A DNA stretch of 64,000 nt, taken from Promerops cafer. Lineage: Eukaryota; Chordata; Aves; Passeriformes; Nectariniidae. The notes below the pieces were generated by a model. That model worked only from the letters and a program-made list of their open reading frames with translations. It did no database searches and was not told the origin of the DNA. Below, piece after piece: positions 12,663-25,014 of the stretch (its first letter is position 1; the number at the start of each line of letters is the position of its first letter). The stretch is from assembly GCA_013398275.1 (NCBI GenBank), contig VZSE01002505.1, forward strand, positions 392,682 to 456,681, given 5' to 3'. The translations under genes and the position numbers were made by a program.

Positions 12663-15600
12663 CAAGGAACAACAAAAAACATTTAATATTTAAAATTCAG
12701 AACCTTCAGGAAAAGCAGGGTCTCCCAGGAGACTTACCATAGACAAGTCTGTAAGTTGTAAGGTGGAAATACCAAGACACTCACAGAATTTTATGGATGT
12801 TACAACACCTCATGGCTTAACTGGGGGTCTTAGAATCCCCTCTGCAGACTGTAACACAAAAACCCCAAAGCAGAGACTTAGAGAGAAGTCCATGTTGCAG
12901 TCTTCCCTCTAATTTTTAAACAAGATGAGGAAAAACTTATGGAGAGGTAAGAAAGACACTGAATCCCACACAAAGCTTGGGTGGACAAGACCATCTCATG
13001 CAGTCAAGTATTATCTGTGGAGATGACAGATATAAACAACAAAGAAAACCAACCCAAATCATTCTGTGATTCTAAAAACACCTGCACTTCTTAAGAAAGC
13101 TTGTAAAAATGGCTTTCTCCTCCAGATCTGAAAAGAATTTAACTTAAAATGGAAGTGTGTGGATCTTAAAACACCGTGATAGATGCAGAAAGGCTTCACT
13201 TCAATATACTCCATTGAAAGATTAGAGAGTTGAAAAAGAGTTGAAATTCCTAACAGGTATCACTTCAATATTTTACCATTTCTACCAAAACTGTTGACTG
13301 TAGTGCTCTGATGTGGTTAGTTTTCCAACTCAAAACAAAACTAAAAGTGGATAAAGCATATTCATTGAACCCTTTGACAGCACCTAGTCAAGTGAGACAA
13401 AGTTATACTACACAAGGACTACTTGCAAGTAATTAGATACCTATATAAAATTATTTTATCACATTAGTCTACAAAATCCAGAAGCTAATATCTATTCAGT
13501 AAGACCAGATTCTAAAACCAGAATGTAGCTGTTTTACAGCACAGCAGAAACGTAACTGTAAAATACACCACATTAATGGCACTCCAGGTTGTCTAGTGGA
13601 GGCTAATATGTTCAATGAATACAAGCTGAGTCCAGAAACACTCTGACCAAAACAAAAATCACTGTGCTTCTGCTATCATCTGTTTCCTACTAAGTGCTGA
13701 AAGCACCTGTGCTGTAATATGAGAATAAAAACAACACAATGCATTTGTAAGTGCTACACTGAGCTCTGCCGTGCAGTTGTTTATTGAAGAATTACATATG
13801 TAATGATTCTTGAGAGGTAAAAAACATCTGAGGGGAAAGAGGGGCAAAAAGCCCCCCACCAAACAAAAATCTGTGCAGCTGATCAGGGGCACTGAAGGTT
13901 AACTGGATGTTGTAGACAACTCTTTATTCAGGTCCTTAAAAGCATTAATGTTTGAGAAAAATTGGCTTACAGATCAGCTAGCTAAGACTGAAGCATTTAA
14001 AGATTAACTCCCTTAAAACTTTAATCACTTCAGGCCTTAACTGTCTAATCTGCAACCCTACTTGTCTCTTATGTCTTATTTAAAATATGTAGTGATCAGA
14101 TTTTTTTCTCAGAAAAGATGCCTTATACCAAGGTGCCAAAACAAAAATAATACTAAGAGATCAGCACTTGAATTTTAAAAGTATTGCTTTTGACTGAATA
14201 CGTAATAATTTCCAGAGACTCTGCAGTGGAAATTTTCAGAAGTTTAGGAGTTCTGTAAAACTTTTATACTTTAAAATCTGGCCTTCTTTTAAATGTCTTC
14301 AATTGAGTGCAGCTTTGAAGACAAGTGAGCTGGGGTTTGGTGGGGGTTTTTTTATAGCTTTTTTCTCCCCATTCCAACTGTAAAGCTCCAACAGAAGTAA
14401 ACATCAGTTAAGATCTCAGAGGTAGAGCTGTAACTCATAAATTACGTAGGTAAAAATGAAGTGGAAATTTGTACAAGACCAACTAGATCAGTCAGAATAC
14501 AAATACACTTTGAAAATACCATTCCTTACTCTCATTTTACAAAACTCATGGGGGTTTTTTGTATCTCAGGTTAGTTGGAATTTGAAAGCTGAATCCAGTT
14601 TTTCATAAAAGACATATTCCACATCCATTTAAGAGTTCAGGTCTGAAGCAAAACAAAGGTGCACAAATGCTAAGTTCCACAGCAAGGGCTGTGCACAAAG
14701 GAGGAATAAGCTGATTCCAACAACTCCAGCTCGTCCTTTAGAAGGAAGCAGGCAACCAGATCCCAAAGGGATACATGCAGTCCTTCTTCTCATAACTTGT
14801 GTAAAATGGTCTTCAAATGGTTGTATTAATAGATTTTATAATTTAAGTAATTATTTGGGTAGGTGATTAGCTTGTCTAGAAAAACATGCTAATTTCTATA
14901 CTTGACCACACTTGAAATTCAAATTACTGAATCATGACACTACTGCTAACACCACCACCAGTTACAGTGGGAAATTTCTCTGCCTGCTACTCACAAACTG
15001 CAGAAACACATCATATCCAGTTTAAACTCAAGACAATGTAACTGTTTCTAGGTATGACTTTCATTGGCCTCATTATGATCAGCCTCCCAACACTGAGTAA
15101 TGCAGATGAATTAGTTTAGCTAATTTAGCCCTGGGACAAAAATGACTTTACAGTGTAACATTACATAGCAAAGCTTCCTCTGATGTATAACTAATTATGA
15201 TGTCTAGAAAGTTACACAGTGGAATTAAAACTGCATTAGAAATAAGAAAAATATGCAGAAATGTAAAGCTAACTCACTCAACCAACATACACACTCATGC
15301 ATTCTTTCTACAAGCAAGATCAAGAAGTTTGATGGTCCTAATGTTACACTGGTCTATATGTCTCAGCTGACTTTACAGGGTCATTTTTACACTTAAGCTG
15401 CATCTGACAAAACTTCTCAGAAACAGACAAACTATGGAGAAAGATACCCAAACACGTTCATTTAAAATATCATGGGGGGCAGCTATCAGATTGGTATATT
15501 CTAACTGCATTCTTTCAAAAACCAATGACTGAAATGCTTTTCTGAGCCAAATATTTTATTAACTTTAAGAATGAGTACAAACCTCTCTTTACCCCTCAAA

Positions 15601-16983
15601 GTCAGCTTACTTCCATGGAACTGGAAGAAACTCACTCTGACTTGCATTTGTCAATAAATTGCAGATGGACTGCTATTTGTCAGTAAAATGAAGCTGTTCA
15701 GATTCTAAACTGAAATTGTTCCTCATATTTCTCTGGAATAGCCCACAAAAGGTTCTAGCAAATGGAAGAAGAGCATTTTATGGCTTCAGAAGTAACATTC
15801 AATATGTAGGATACATAATGTTAAGAAGTATCATATCTTATTCACAGTTACATCACACAATTTAACAAATGGTAAAAAAGTCTTTGGGCCCTTAGCAGCT
15901 ACTGTAATTATCAATAATCCATTGCAAAAGACTTCAGGTATGTTTCACAGCAATTTGGAGGTGGCTTATCAAAGTTTCTGTCCAGTTATAAACAGAACAA
16001 AGTTTAAAGCTGTGAAGTCTTCAGTGAAATGCAAAAAGTAGAAGATTAAGAAAAATCTCTTTAGGTAATTTCAGGGGATGACCAACATCTCCTGACAGCA
16101 TCATTCCCTCAGCAGAGACTCATGGCTTTGCTCACCACTGACAACCAGAAGACACACAATTTATTGAACAAGACCAATTAAAGTACCTGACTTGAATAGA
16201 ATTGAATAGAGTATATGAGAGGATAATTCTGGACAATGTGTTTACTCCCAATCTCATGTGTTTGTGACTAGAACATAGCTATCATGCTGCTCACATACAA
16301 ATAGACACAATTTGAGTAACTCTTAATCCTTTAATCCAGAACACACATAGAACAAATACAACACCCTTCACTGAAGTTCAGACTGCTATTATGTTTTATA
16401 ATGAACCAATTCTCTACATATTTGTGTCAAACTACCAAAACTACAAATACAGTCAAAGTGAAAGGTGAAATTGAGTCACCATCCCTAGAGAAGATGTTCT
16501 CAAAATGATCCCTTTTCACTCAGTCAAGGGCAGGTCCAGCAGGCCCAGTTTTTCCCATGGGTGTCTGTTTATCAAAACTGGGCTCAAAAAAAAAAAAAAG
16601 TTAAATATTATTTGATGTGGTTTTCTTATTTAACTTTAAAATTACCCACACAACTCCACTCTTTACATTGCCTTAATTATGTCTTGGAAATCTGATGACA
16701 TGAATTCAAGCCCTCAAGGATGGGGGGCATGCAGGGTTGGCAAAGAGAGGAGCCCATCAAAAAACTGAGAGGATTTTCATCTATCAGTTTTTGCCTGGAG
16801 CTTGGACTAATGGCATCTCTACAAGCTACAGAGACCACAAGGGTTCCAGAAGGCACTTTCAATCTTAAAGCACTAAAGCTTGAGGGCTGGGGGTGTGCAT
16901 AGATCTTTTCCACTATTTCCCCCTTGTCATGTTTCATAAAATGCCATTAACAACATGAATAGGATGTAACTATTAGATCATGT

Positions 16984-17138
16984 AGGGACACAGTGGAGTT
17001 CTCACTGCTGGAGGTTTTTGAGATGAGACTGGACAGGATGGTAGCATAATCTCAGCTATGCTTCCTTTCCCATGAAAGGCTGGACCAAAGCACGTTTCCA
17101 GGTCCTTTCCAACCTGGGCTGTTCTGTGATCCTGTGAT
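16984..17138 (+). mobile_element. CR1 LINE 3' end, short copy
   Basis: About 155 nt in plus orientation: CAGTGGAGTTCTCACTGCTGGAGG, GAGACTGGACAGGATGG and the terminal TCCTTTCCAACCTGGGCTGTTCTGTGATCCTGTGAT. Only the 3' untranslated end of CR1 is present, the common heavily 5'-truncated form. Confidence 0.88.
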
Positions 17139-17164
17139 ATGTGGATGTATCACCCATTACATTA

Positions 17165-17193
17165 CAATACAAATTACATCAATACAAATTACA
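17165..17193. repeat. 14-nt duplication, period 15
   Basis: CAATACAAATTACA occurs at 17165-17178 and 17180-17193. It sits about 25 nt to the right of the CR1 copy ending at 17138. Confidence 0.93.
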
Positions 17194-18159
17194 CCATTCA
17201 TCCTATCTTATTTGAAAAAAAAAAATTAGAAGAATGCCACAAATGTCTAGATTCTTAGGCAAAGAATTCACAGAAGAGCTGAGAGGAGTGGGGGGAAGTC
17301 AGTGGCACACTGAGATCATCACCAATAATCAGCTGAAGGTTTTCACAGCAGGAGAACCACCTTTGACAGAAGACAAGATTCAAACAGCAAATCTCCTTTC
17401 AATCCTTTCATTAAGCATGCAAAACTTTGGCCTTTTTCCTTCATGAGAACACAGTAAAGAGAGCTTCACATGTTTTTCAGATATAAACTATAGCTTTTTT
17501 TCCATTTAACAGAAACCATACTCAGGATCTTTCAAAGAAGAGGAAGCACATTTAAGATAGAACTAAGTGCTATTAATAAATATGTCTATCTTCAGTCTCA
17601 TATACATTTGTCAACTATTCTATTCTTACCTTTTTCCTCCATCTCTTTTTCCTTAAGGTTTGCCTATTACCCCCTTAATGATATTAAATCTGCCCATAAG
17701 GTGACAAACAGAACATGGTAACGCAGTTTTTCTTCTTTCCTTTCCATGAATTAATGTTGGTTCTTGTTAGACTCATCCAAAACCTTGAAAAAAACTTCCT
17801 GCCAAAATCTGACTTTCCTAAGTGATTTACTTTAGTACTTGATCTTTGCAGGATCTCTAAGTCCTCAATCTTCAGTAACTAAAATTTTATTTACCACACT
17901 TGGAAAGCAGATCAAGACTTGACTGATTTTGCCAACTGGCTGAATTGATGTTCTTAAACTGTCAGATTTTCTTTTTTTTTTTGGAAAGTTTGGAGTCTTA
18001 ATGGCTTTGCCTAATGAGTCATTTGAGAACCGATACAGAAATAACATTTTGTCCCATTAAAAAAAAAATCTCCCTTTAGAAAGGTGTTTCTTCTAGTGCT
18101 AAAATCCTACAGTTAAACTTAAATGGGAGATAACACCTGGGCACAGATTAAGATTCACT

Positions 18160-18760
18160 GCCTCAAGAGAAGCTGTGCCTATTTATTTCCCATCTTCACA
18201 GGTAGTCAGACCCGTTGCCTTCTCTAAGGGGGGGAAGGAAGATCTGTGGGACAGAGTAAATCTTACCATGACTCCACCTCTGTGGCTGGCTGAGGCAAGA
18301 TCAACCCTCCTGGCTGAACCTTGGAGCTTCCCCCATTTCAGCAGAGCTCGGCATTGCCAAACCTGGTGTTACACAAGTGCACCACAGAGGCTGCAATTCC
18401 CCATCACGTGGGGGGGAAATCGTGCTCACCCCAATGATCAGGGCATGGCAAGCCCCAAAACCCCAGGCTGCTGCCAGGCTGTGAAGAAATGAAACCACAG
18501 AGCCAGAGAAAACGAGCGCCCGGCCGCGTACACCGGCTCCGGGAGCAAATGCACCTCTGCTGCTCCAGGAGAAGTGTCCTGCTCCTCATGGAGAGCACAG
18601 CACATGGCAGTGGCACGGAGCAAGGAGCTGAACACTGCCTGAGAGGTACCAGACTGGTGAAAACCTGCTCCATTTGCTGTATCTGCACAATAAACTCAGT
18701 GAAGAGTCGGTGTCTTTGTCCTCTGCAGCTGAGTTTGCCGCACAGTACAAAGACTCCTAT
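18160..18760. other. CpG-enriched patch 0.7 kb downstream of exon 2
   Basis: This stretch is visibly GC-richer than its AT-rich flanks and carries about 14 CpGs, with a dense core GAGCGCCCGGCCGCGTACACC near 18512-18535. It contains an E-box CACGTG at 18405-18410. On the plus strand AATAAA at 18689-18694 is followed by GT-rich GTCGGTGTCTTTGTC, a polyadenylation-like arrangement also seen in LTRs. Overlapping open frames on both strands (up to 123 codons) look compositional. It could be a decayed LTR or retrocopy, or an intronic regulatory element; I cannot decide. Confidence 0.4.
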
Positions 18761-19423
18761 TGCAACACTTCCCACAGCCCATGTCCTCCTCTAGCTCATC
18801 CTGTCCCAGAAGTTGCTAAGTTCACAGAGTAAAAGTCTCACTCTGACTTCTCAGAAACCTCACTTCAGAATATGACCACAGTCCTTCATTTCTCTTCAGG
18901 ATTTTTAGGGACAGATGTTGACTGAATCCCTGATCCAGATCAGTGAGAGACACCTTTTCATTGCCTCCCACAAGAAGAGACCAAAGAAGGGAAAGAAGCA
19001 GCACCTTGGGAATTCTCTATTTAAAACAGATCCCTGCACACCAGCCTTGCTGACCTTTTTAATAAATCCAGTTTATTGGCATATTATATTAATTTCATTT
19101 TAAATCTACATTATACAAATACACATTTGTAATTATTTGAACATGACAAGCCATCTGAAGGCTGCTCACAAAAACACAGGGGCACAAATAAGCATTTCTT
19201 TTAAACACACTGTTTATAAATTTGCAGCAGACATTTTCTATATTCTATTATCTAGCTGTGCATACCAGAACAAATTATCTTCTGTTAGCCAAAATTATTA
19301 TCTATCCCCTCTGCTCACCCATTCCCTGTTGGGTTAAATAATACAGATTACATGAAGGCAGATGTATCTTCCGACTGCACATGAAAGAAATTCTAAAAAT
19401 TGCAAAATGTAATGCAAACTTAC

Positions 19424-19512
19424 CAACTCTATTCCCTGTGGAAAAGGAGTGTCTTCCCAGTCCTTCTGGGGAAATCTTTGTATTATCTTCCCCAAACCTT
19501 CTGTTGGTCCTG
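19424..19512 (-). CDS. SBF2: SBF2 (MTMR13) coding exon 2, uDENN segment
   Basis: This 89-nt internal exon is two leading bases plus 29 open codons and ends on a codon boundary. The translation contains GLGKIIQRFPQKDWEDT then PFPQGIEL, which by memory of the family is the N-terminal uDENN stretch of SBF2. SBF1 has [21 protein letters not shown] there, so KIIQRFPQKDW favours SBF2. The acceptor (reading minus) is TTTTATCTTTCAG and the donor is GTAAGT. The leading CA would join one base of exon 1; with C it gives Pro, matching the EKPG junction of the family. SBF2 is a pseudophosphatase of the myotubularin family with DENN, GRAM and PH domains. It acts as a Rab21/Rab28-type exchange factor on endosomes, pairs with MTMR2, and human loss causes Charcot-Marie-Tooth 4B2. 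Only about 1.5% of the roughly 1,850-residue protein is in this window. No frameshift or stop is seen. Confidence 0.93.
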
Positions 19513-20240
19513 CTGAAAGATAAAATTCAATTACTTAAAGGCAAACGGGTGGAATTGAAATCACCATATATTTGACAATATTTTCAAAATATACCCAATA
19601 TTAGTAAGATTTTCATCACAAGAGGCAGAACACACTCCTCAAATGTGCCTTGGAAGTCATATAATAAATACAATCTTAACATTTTCCAGCAGTAACACAA
19701 GAATCACTACATGAAATGAAGCCACGAGCTGCATCCAGCCTCTGTCTCTCATGCACATTTTCAAAATGCCAGATGATTATTGATAATTTCGGTCCCTCTC
19801 TACAAACAGCAGTGAGTTTAAGACTAATATAATGGCTAATGTGATACTTAAAAAAGAAAGCAAAAGGTTCTCAAGAAGCAGTCTTCCAAAAGAAGCCTAT
19901 AGATTGAAATAAATCTGCAGATTAGAACTCCACATGATTAATCCAGGACACACTAGTTCTTTGCCAGTATTTCTCACTGGTTTCCTTGGACAAGTCAGCA
20001 GTGATTTTCCACACAGAAAGATGTGAAGAAAAGCTGGTAACTTCTGGTAACTTTTCTGATGCAACTGTCTTCTTTTTTTACATGTTCCTTTTTTGGGAAG
20101 CAACAGTGCTATAGATAAATTTTGGAAACACCACAAATACACCACAATTGTAGCACTGCGTCATCCTGGATGGTACAGGAATGCATGTACAAACAGGAAT
20201 TTTGTTTCTCACCTTCTGAAATCCTGCAGTAAATACTGAA

Positions 20241-20414
20241 AAAACTTTTCCCTAATATCCAACCTAAACCTCCCTTGACTCAGCTTCAGGCCAGTCCCTC
20301 AGGTCTGTCACTGGTCACCACAGAGAAGACATCAGTGCCTGCCCCTCCTCTTCCCCTCATGAAGAAGCTGTAACTTCAACGACCCCCAGGTCCCTTTCCA
20401 CAGGGCTGCTCTCC
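20241..20414 (-). mobile_element. CR1 LINE internal fragment
   Basis: It matches the inner part of the copy at 2880-3425: CTAATATCCAACCTAAACC, CAGCTTCAGGCCAGTCCCTC, GTCACTGGTCACCACAGAGAAGA and CCCCAGGTCCCTTTCCACAGGGCTGCTCTCC. Both ends are missing and the 3' terminal repeat is absent, so this is an old or rearranged piece. Its left edge lies about 730 nt upstream of SBF2 exon 2 in the gene's sense. Confidence 0.82.
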
Positions 20415-23400
20415 ATGGTCTCATTCTTCAGTCATACATCAATGGCAAAGTTGAAATTTGCAACTATTTAAAATACCTTTTAACAGCTGACCCATCATAT
20501 CTAATTGAATAATCTTTCCTCTGAAGTTGTATCACAAAATTTTGAGATTAGGCATTAAAATGGTTAAACATTTTCTTGTCAAATTCTCAAAGCTGTACTC
20601 TGATATTATGAAGCAGTCCAATTTATGTATTAGTAGTAGCAGTCCATATGTGTTGCCTCCTCTGCAGACACCCAGGCAGCAGCAATGAATACATTACTCT
20701 CCTGGCTTTACCATAAAACAACATATTCAGTCTGACACAACTCAAGTCTGCTAGCATAAATCAGTGTTACAGTGAAAAAAAATAGGCTTCCTCTAAGCTG
20801 CCTGCTAATTTACAGTTTGAGTTTGCTGCTATCTTAAAACCCACAATACATCTTACAAGACATTTGGGCAGAACCAATCGGGCGGGTTAGTAGGAAGCGT
20901 TTTCTCCAGTTTGTGCTTATTTACACTCAACGTTCTGTGACTGTCTCTTGGGAATAATCTCAGAACAGATGTTCTTGGTACAATGGACATACAAACTACA
21001 AAGAGTACAACTCCCAAAAGCAATCTTACCCCAAGGTAGCACACACTGTGACTCCCAAGGGCAGCCTGCTGACGGACGGCAATCACACGGGGCTAGCTGT
21101 GAGTGCTGCGTGTGAGATCAGCGAGCTAAAAGCCAAAGGAAGTATCATGTTATAGAGAAGCTGCAGATGCTCAGAAGGCAGAGCTAGGATGTGCCAGAAA
21201 CAGAGGAACAAATACAGACATGGCCACAGCTGCAGTATCTGTAAGGAAAAGGAGCTCTCTATTAGACTGCAATAACTGAAGAGGGCCACCAGTCACTGAT
21301 CCCACTGTTTAAGTGTTCCCCTCATGTACTCTATCAAAGCATTTCCATTCCTTTATGCAGAGAGTAGTAGTGACTATGGAGTAGGCAACTGCATAAAGGG
21401 GGTGTTCCTTCATTGACCCTGTCAGAACTTCTCCCCTTGTTGAGTTAAAGTCTCAAATTACCACATTATCTCCTTATCCTAAGTCCTATCTCTGTCAAAT
21501 CTCTTCTTCCTCCAGTTGTTCTAGGGCTGGCAGGTGGCACAAAGAAGAGACAGCAAACAAACGCACCCAAGGCAGTGGTGAGCACAAAGACTCTCCAGGC
21601 AGAGCTCAGCCTGGGGTTGAGAGGCCAACAGCAAGAAAGGGCAGAAGGACCGAGCTGAACAGAGATATCCAGACTTCCTGGAGAAGGAAGTATCAAAGAA
21701 TCACAGCAGCAAACAGTCCCTGCTATGTATACTCCCTAAGTTTCTCTGTGGGAACACAGGTGACTTCTTTTAACTCTGAACCCAGTTCACAAAAGACTGA
21801 CACCTCTGACACTACCAACTACACTTATAAATAATGACATCCTGAAAAGTAGCTCAAAATTTCTTCTACTTCATCATGTTCTGAAGCTATCAATCCTTCT
21901 AGTTCTCTTTTTACTTGACTGCTACAAAGACTCTCCCTACATTACAGTATAGGAAGTTCTTAATTCAGAATTGAGAGATGTACACATTTTTTTAAAGTTT
22001 TTAATATTCTCTCCTTTATGTCAAAAGCTTATCAGGTTTTTTAGGTTGCTTTCCTTAGAATTCCACTAATGCTGACCACCAGTGTTAGAGTTTTCTGCGT
22101 GTAATTCCCTTTTGCTTTCAAGAAGGGTTCTAAACCTCCATAGGAATTTACCTGAAGAAAATGATGTGCTTCTGAACATTTCCTGAAGGCCAGACTGAAC
22201 TTCTAACACTGCCTGAACTTGCACCTCTGGTCACCTCTGGGATCAAAGAGAAATTACTCCACACATCCCACGGAGCACCTCCCTCCAAGAGTTGCAGCAA
22301 CATGTCCCTCCTTGTGTCCCCAGAACAGGCCTGTTTCCACTTTTGGGAAAACACTTGAAAAACAAAAATGTTTTCTATCTACCTCTAGTTCAGGCACAAC
22401 TGATTTCTCAAAAAATTTAGAAAAGGATCCTTTTCAGAACAGCTCACAGAAGCCTCACAAACATTCCAGGTCTTAAACAGTCAAACTTAAGGCCCACAGC
22501 AGTAAAGCTGAATCTTCAGGAAACCATCACCTTAAACACAGAGAAAGACTAAAATTTTCAAAAAGTTTATGGAACAGTGCATGAAGGATGTATTATAGAA
22601 ATGCAACATTTTAAAGGGGGGAAAAAGGGAAGTGAATACTTCTGTGTTCAAGATATGAGCATTAGAAAACTATTCACATCCATCAGATATGAGTAAAAAA
22701 ATAAAAACAAAACACCAACAGAAAGAGCACTGTTAATCATTCAGCAGAAAAGTCCTGTGATACAGATTTACAAATCCACTTATAATGCATAAAATCTAAC
22801 TATTTCACATGATTTCTTAAGTTGAATGCAATACAGATAGGCAGGAAACACTCTTTCCATCCCACTAAAATTTGGTTTGGCTTGGGGGGGGGGATTGTTG
22901 GTTTTGCGTTTTTAAATTAATCTGCACTCCTTCAAAATTAGGGCAATGCTTCAGGATCTCAGAGTTTTCTATGTTTGCAATCACGAGGTAGAATTCATTG
23001 CAATTTGATAAATTTGAAAAATAAATAAAATTATTCTTTTCAATTACACAAGTTACTGAACTGCAAGTTGCCTTCTTTGTGAAAAGTTTAGATCCAGAGC
23101 ACTTGAAAAAATCTCCTGTGCAAGAGAAGAGCCAGCAGCTGCAGTTCCTTTAATCATAAACCAAATCCGGTACCGTATGCTCACCACATTTTCCCAATAC
23201 TTTATACTGCAATTACTGTTGATTCTCTGTTGACATTTTTCAATCCAGCAAAATAACAGCAGAATTGCAGTAAGTCCCTAAATCCCATGGTTTGGGGTCA
23301 GGGGGTGTGGACACTATCTGCCTTCAGCTGACTTTTATTAAATCATCCAACTTTCAGCAGAGCAGTTGTGTCTGGAGACAACAGACTATTCAAGAGGTGG

Positions 23401-23844
23401 CTGCAACTCAACACCCAAGTGAATTTGCATTCTTGACTGCTTTAGTACAACAGGAAGAAACAGAAAAATATCAGGTCATGGGATTTCAACAACTATCACT
23501 TGTTTCAATATATGCTACTGATAACTACTGACAACTTCGAAAAATATTGATGCCACATGAGGAAAAAATTAAAAAGGTGATTCACATTTTCCCATTAATA
23601 ACTTCAGATTTTGACCACATTCCCTTCACTCTGTATCTAGTCTTCTTTCAAGCCCCTTTTATTAATTCTTAACACTCAAAGGACATTTCCTCAGTGCCCT
23701 GGTGAAATTCCTGTTAACTAAAGCTATTTAAACAAATGTGACACCACATTAAAAATATGCACACAGTGAACACCAGTAGCAACCTCCTCTGTTAGTGCCT
23801 GATAGTACCTGCTTTACAGACCTACCAAGATATCAGAGGTTTTA

Positions 23845-24046
23845 GGAACATTAAGAAGAACTTCTTCATAGAAGGAGTGACTGGAATGGGCTGCCCAGGG
23901 AGGTGGTGGGGTCACCATCCCTGGAGGTCTTCAGGGAATGACTGGATGTGGCACCCAGTGCCATGGTCTGGTTGGCACCGTGGTGTTGGGTCAGAGGTTG
24001 GACTTGATGATCTCCAAGGTCTTTTCCAACCTAAATGATTCTGTGA
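23845..24046 (+). mobile_element. CR1 LINE 3' end, short copy
   Basis: Plus-oriented, about 200 nt: GAAGAACTTCTTCATAGAAGGAGTG, GGGCTGCCCAGGGAGGTGG, TCACCATCCCTGGAGGTCTTCAGG, GGACTTGATGATCTCCAAGG and the terminal TTTTCCAACCTAAATGATTCTGTGAA. It is the best preserved of the short copies and probably among the younger ones here. Confidence 0.93.
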
Positions 24047-24490
24047 ACTGTCACTCATCAACACTGACACCTTGTTTTTGACCTGGAAAAATAGTTCCTT
24101 CCGGGGTCAATGGCTTCAGATAGCCACAGCCACCAGGAAGAACCTCTGTACCATCAATGAAAGAATGTTTGTCTTTTGGTATCCTTTCAAATAACGTGCA
24201 AGCTGCCCAAAAACATGGTGGAAAGCCCACGGCTAGCACTGCTCACTGAATTCAGACCAAACAGACAGAAGCTTCTGGGGGCTTTTGAAACCACTGAACT
24301 CAGATGCACTATAGACATCACTCAAACAACAATCTACTTAATGCAGTATTTGTGTGTGTGAGCAGAGCAGGGTAATCACTGCACATTAACAGTGTGCTCC
24401 ACGTAAAACAGGAATTGCTCTCATTATTAATTATATATACAAAACATGCCTGGCTGTAACAAGAGACATATTTCCAACAAAACTACTGCC

Positions 24491-24527
24491 ATTATTATTA
24501 TTATTATTATTGTTGTTGTTGTTATTA
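24491..24527. repeat. Compound (ATT)n/(GTT)n microsatellite
   Basis: About seven ATT units run directly into four GTT units, a trinucleotide compound microsatellite in intron 1. Confidence 0.95.
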
Positions 24528-25014
24528 AACACTCATATTGTTATCTTAATAGTAATTCCTACAAAAGCAAAACTATTCCTATATTTCAACTGAAGTATTT
24601 TGCAGGTTTTTTCCTTTCATTTTGTTGTAAAGTTTTGTCACACAAAATGAAGTACAAAAGTTGTAAAAACATTGCAGCTATTTTCCAAAACTGTAATTTG
24701 GCACCTACAGCAAAGGTGTATCGTTTTTGATATACCTTTTGTATCATTTTTGCTAAAGGTGCCAGGTTAAAATAATCATTATCATCCTCATCCAATAGTT
24801 ATGCTACCTTTAAGAGGGTTTAACTCTTTAATCCATTACTAATCACAGTTGACCACTAAATAAATTAGGCTTCAATTTTTTAGACATTACATTCTTGTCC
24901 ATGTATAGTATATGCACAAAGTGAATTGCCAAGACCAAACCCCAGATCTCAGCCTGTAAGAATTCTGAACAAGCAGTCTATACCTTAAGCTACTAAGGGA
25001 AAAGCAACTTTTCT

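Larger units (their letters stand above)
5319..16983. other. SBF2: Intron 2 sequence, 11.7 kb, no gene recognised
   Basis: Apart from the duplications at 6752 and 11556 and the homopolymer at 12640, I see only unique AT-rich DNA. Minus-strand exon-like intervals at 7983-8028, 10600-10684 and 15611-15672 are treated as findings. Open frames here, up to 156 codons (11170-11640), have no recognisable domain. Confidence 0.6.
1..19423 (-). other. SBF2: SBF2 intron 2 (5' part)
   Basis: This lies downstream of the exon 2 donor in the sense of the gene. The next SBF2 exon should begin with FCQPGGWQ and run into the VVVLTDI strand of uDENN. I looked for its reverse complement and did not see it, so the intron appears to continue past the left edge. 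Repeats and exon-like decoys inside it are listed separately. Confidence 0.75.

Noticed and set aside
12724..12790. Minus-strand interval with GTAAGT donor and frame LGISTLQLTDLSM
   Set aside because: The acceptor needed to keep the frame open is weak; the better acceptor leaves an 11-nt microexon.
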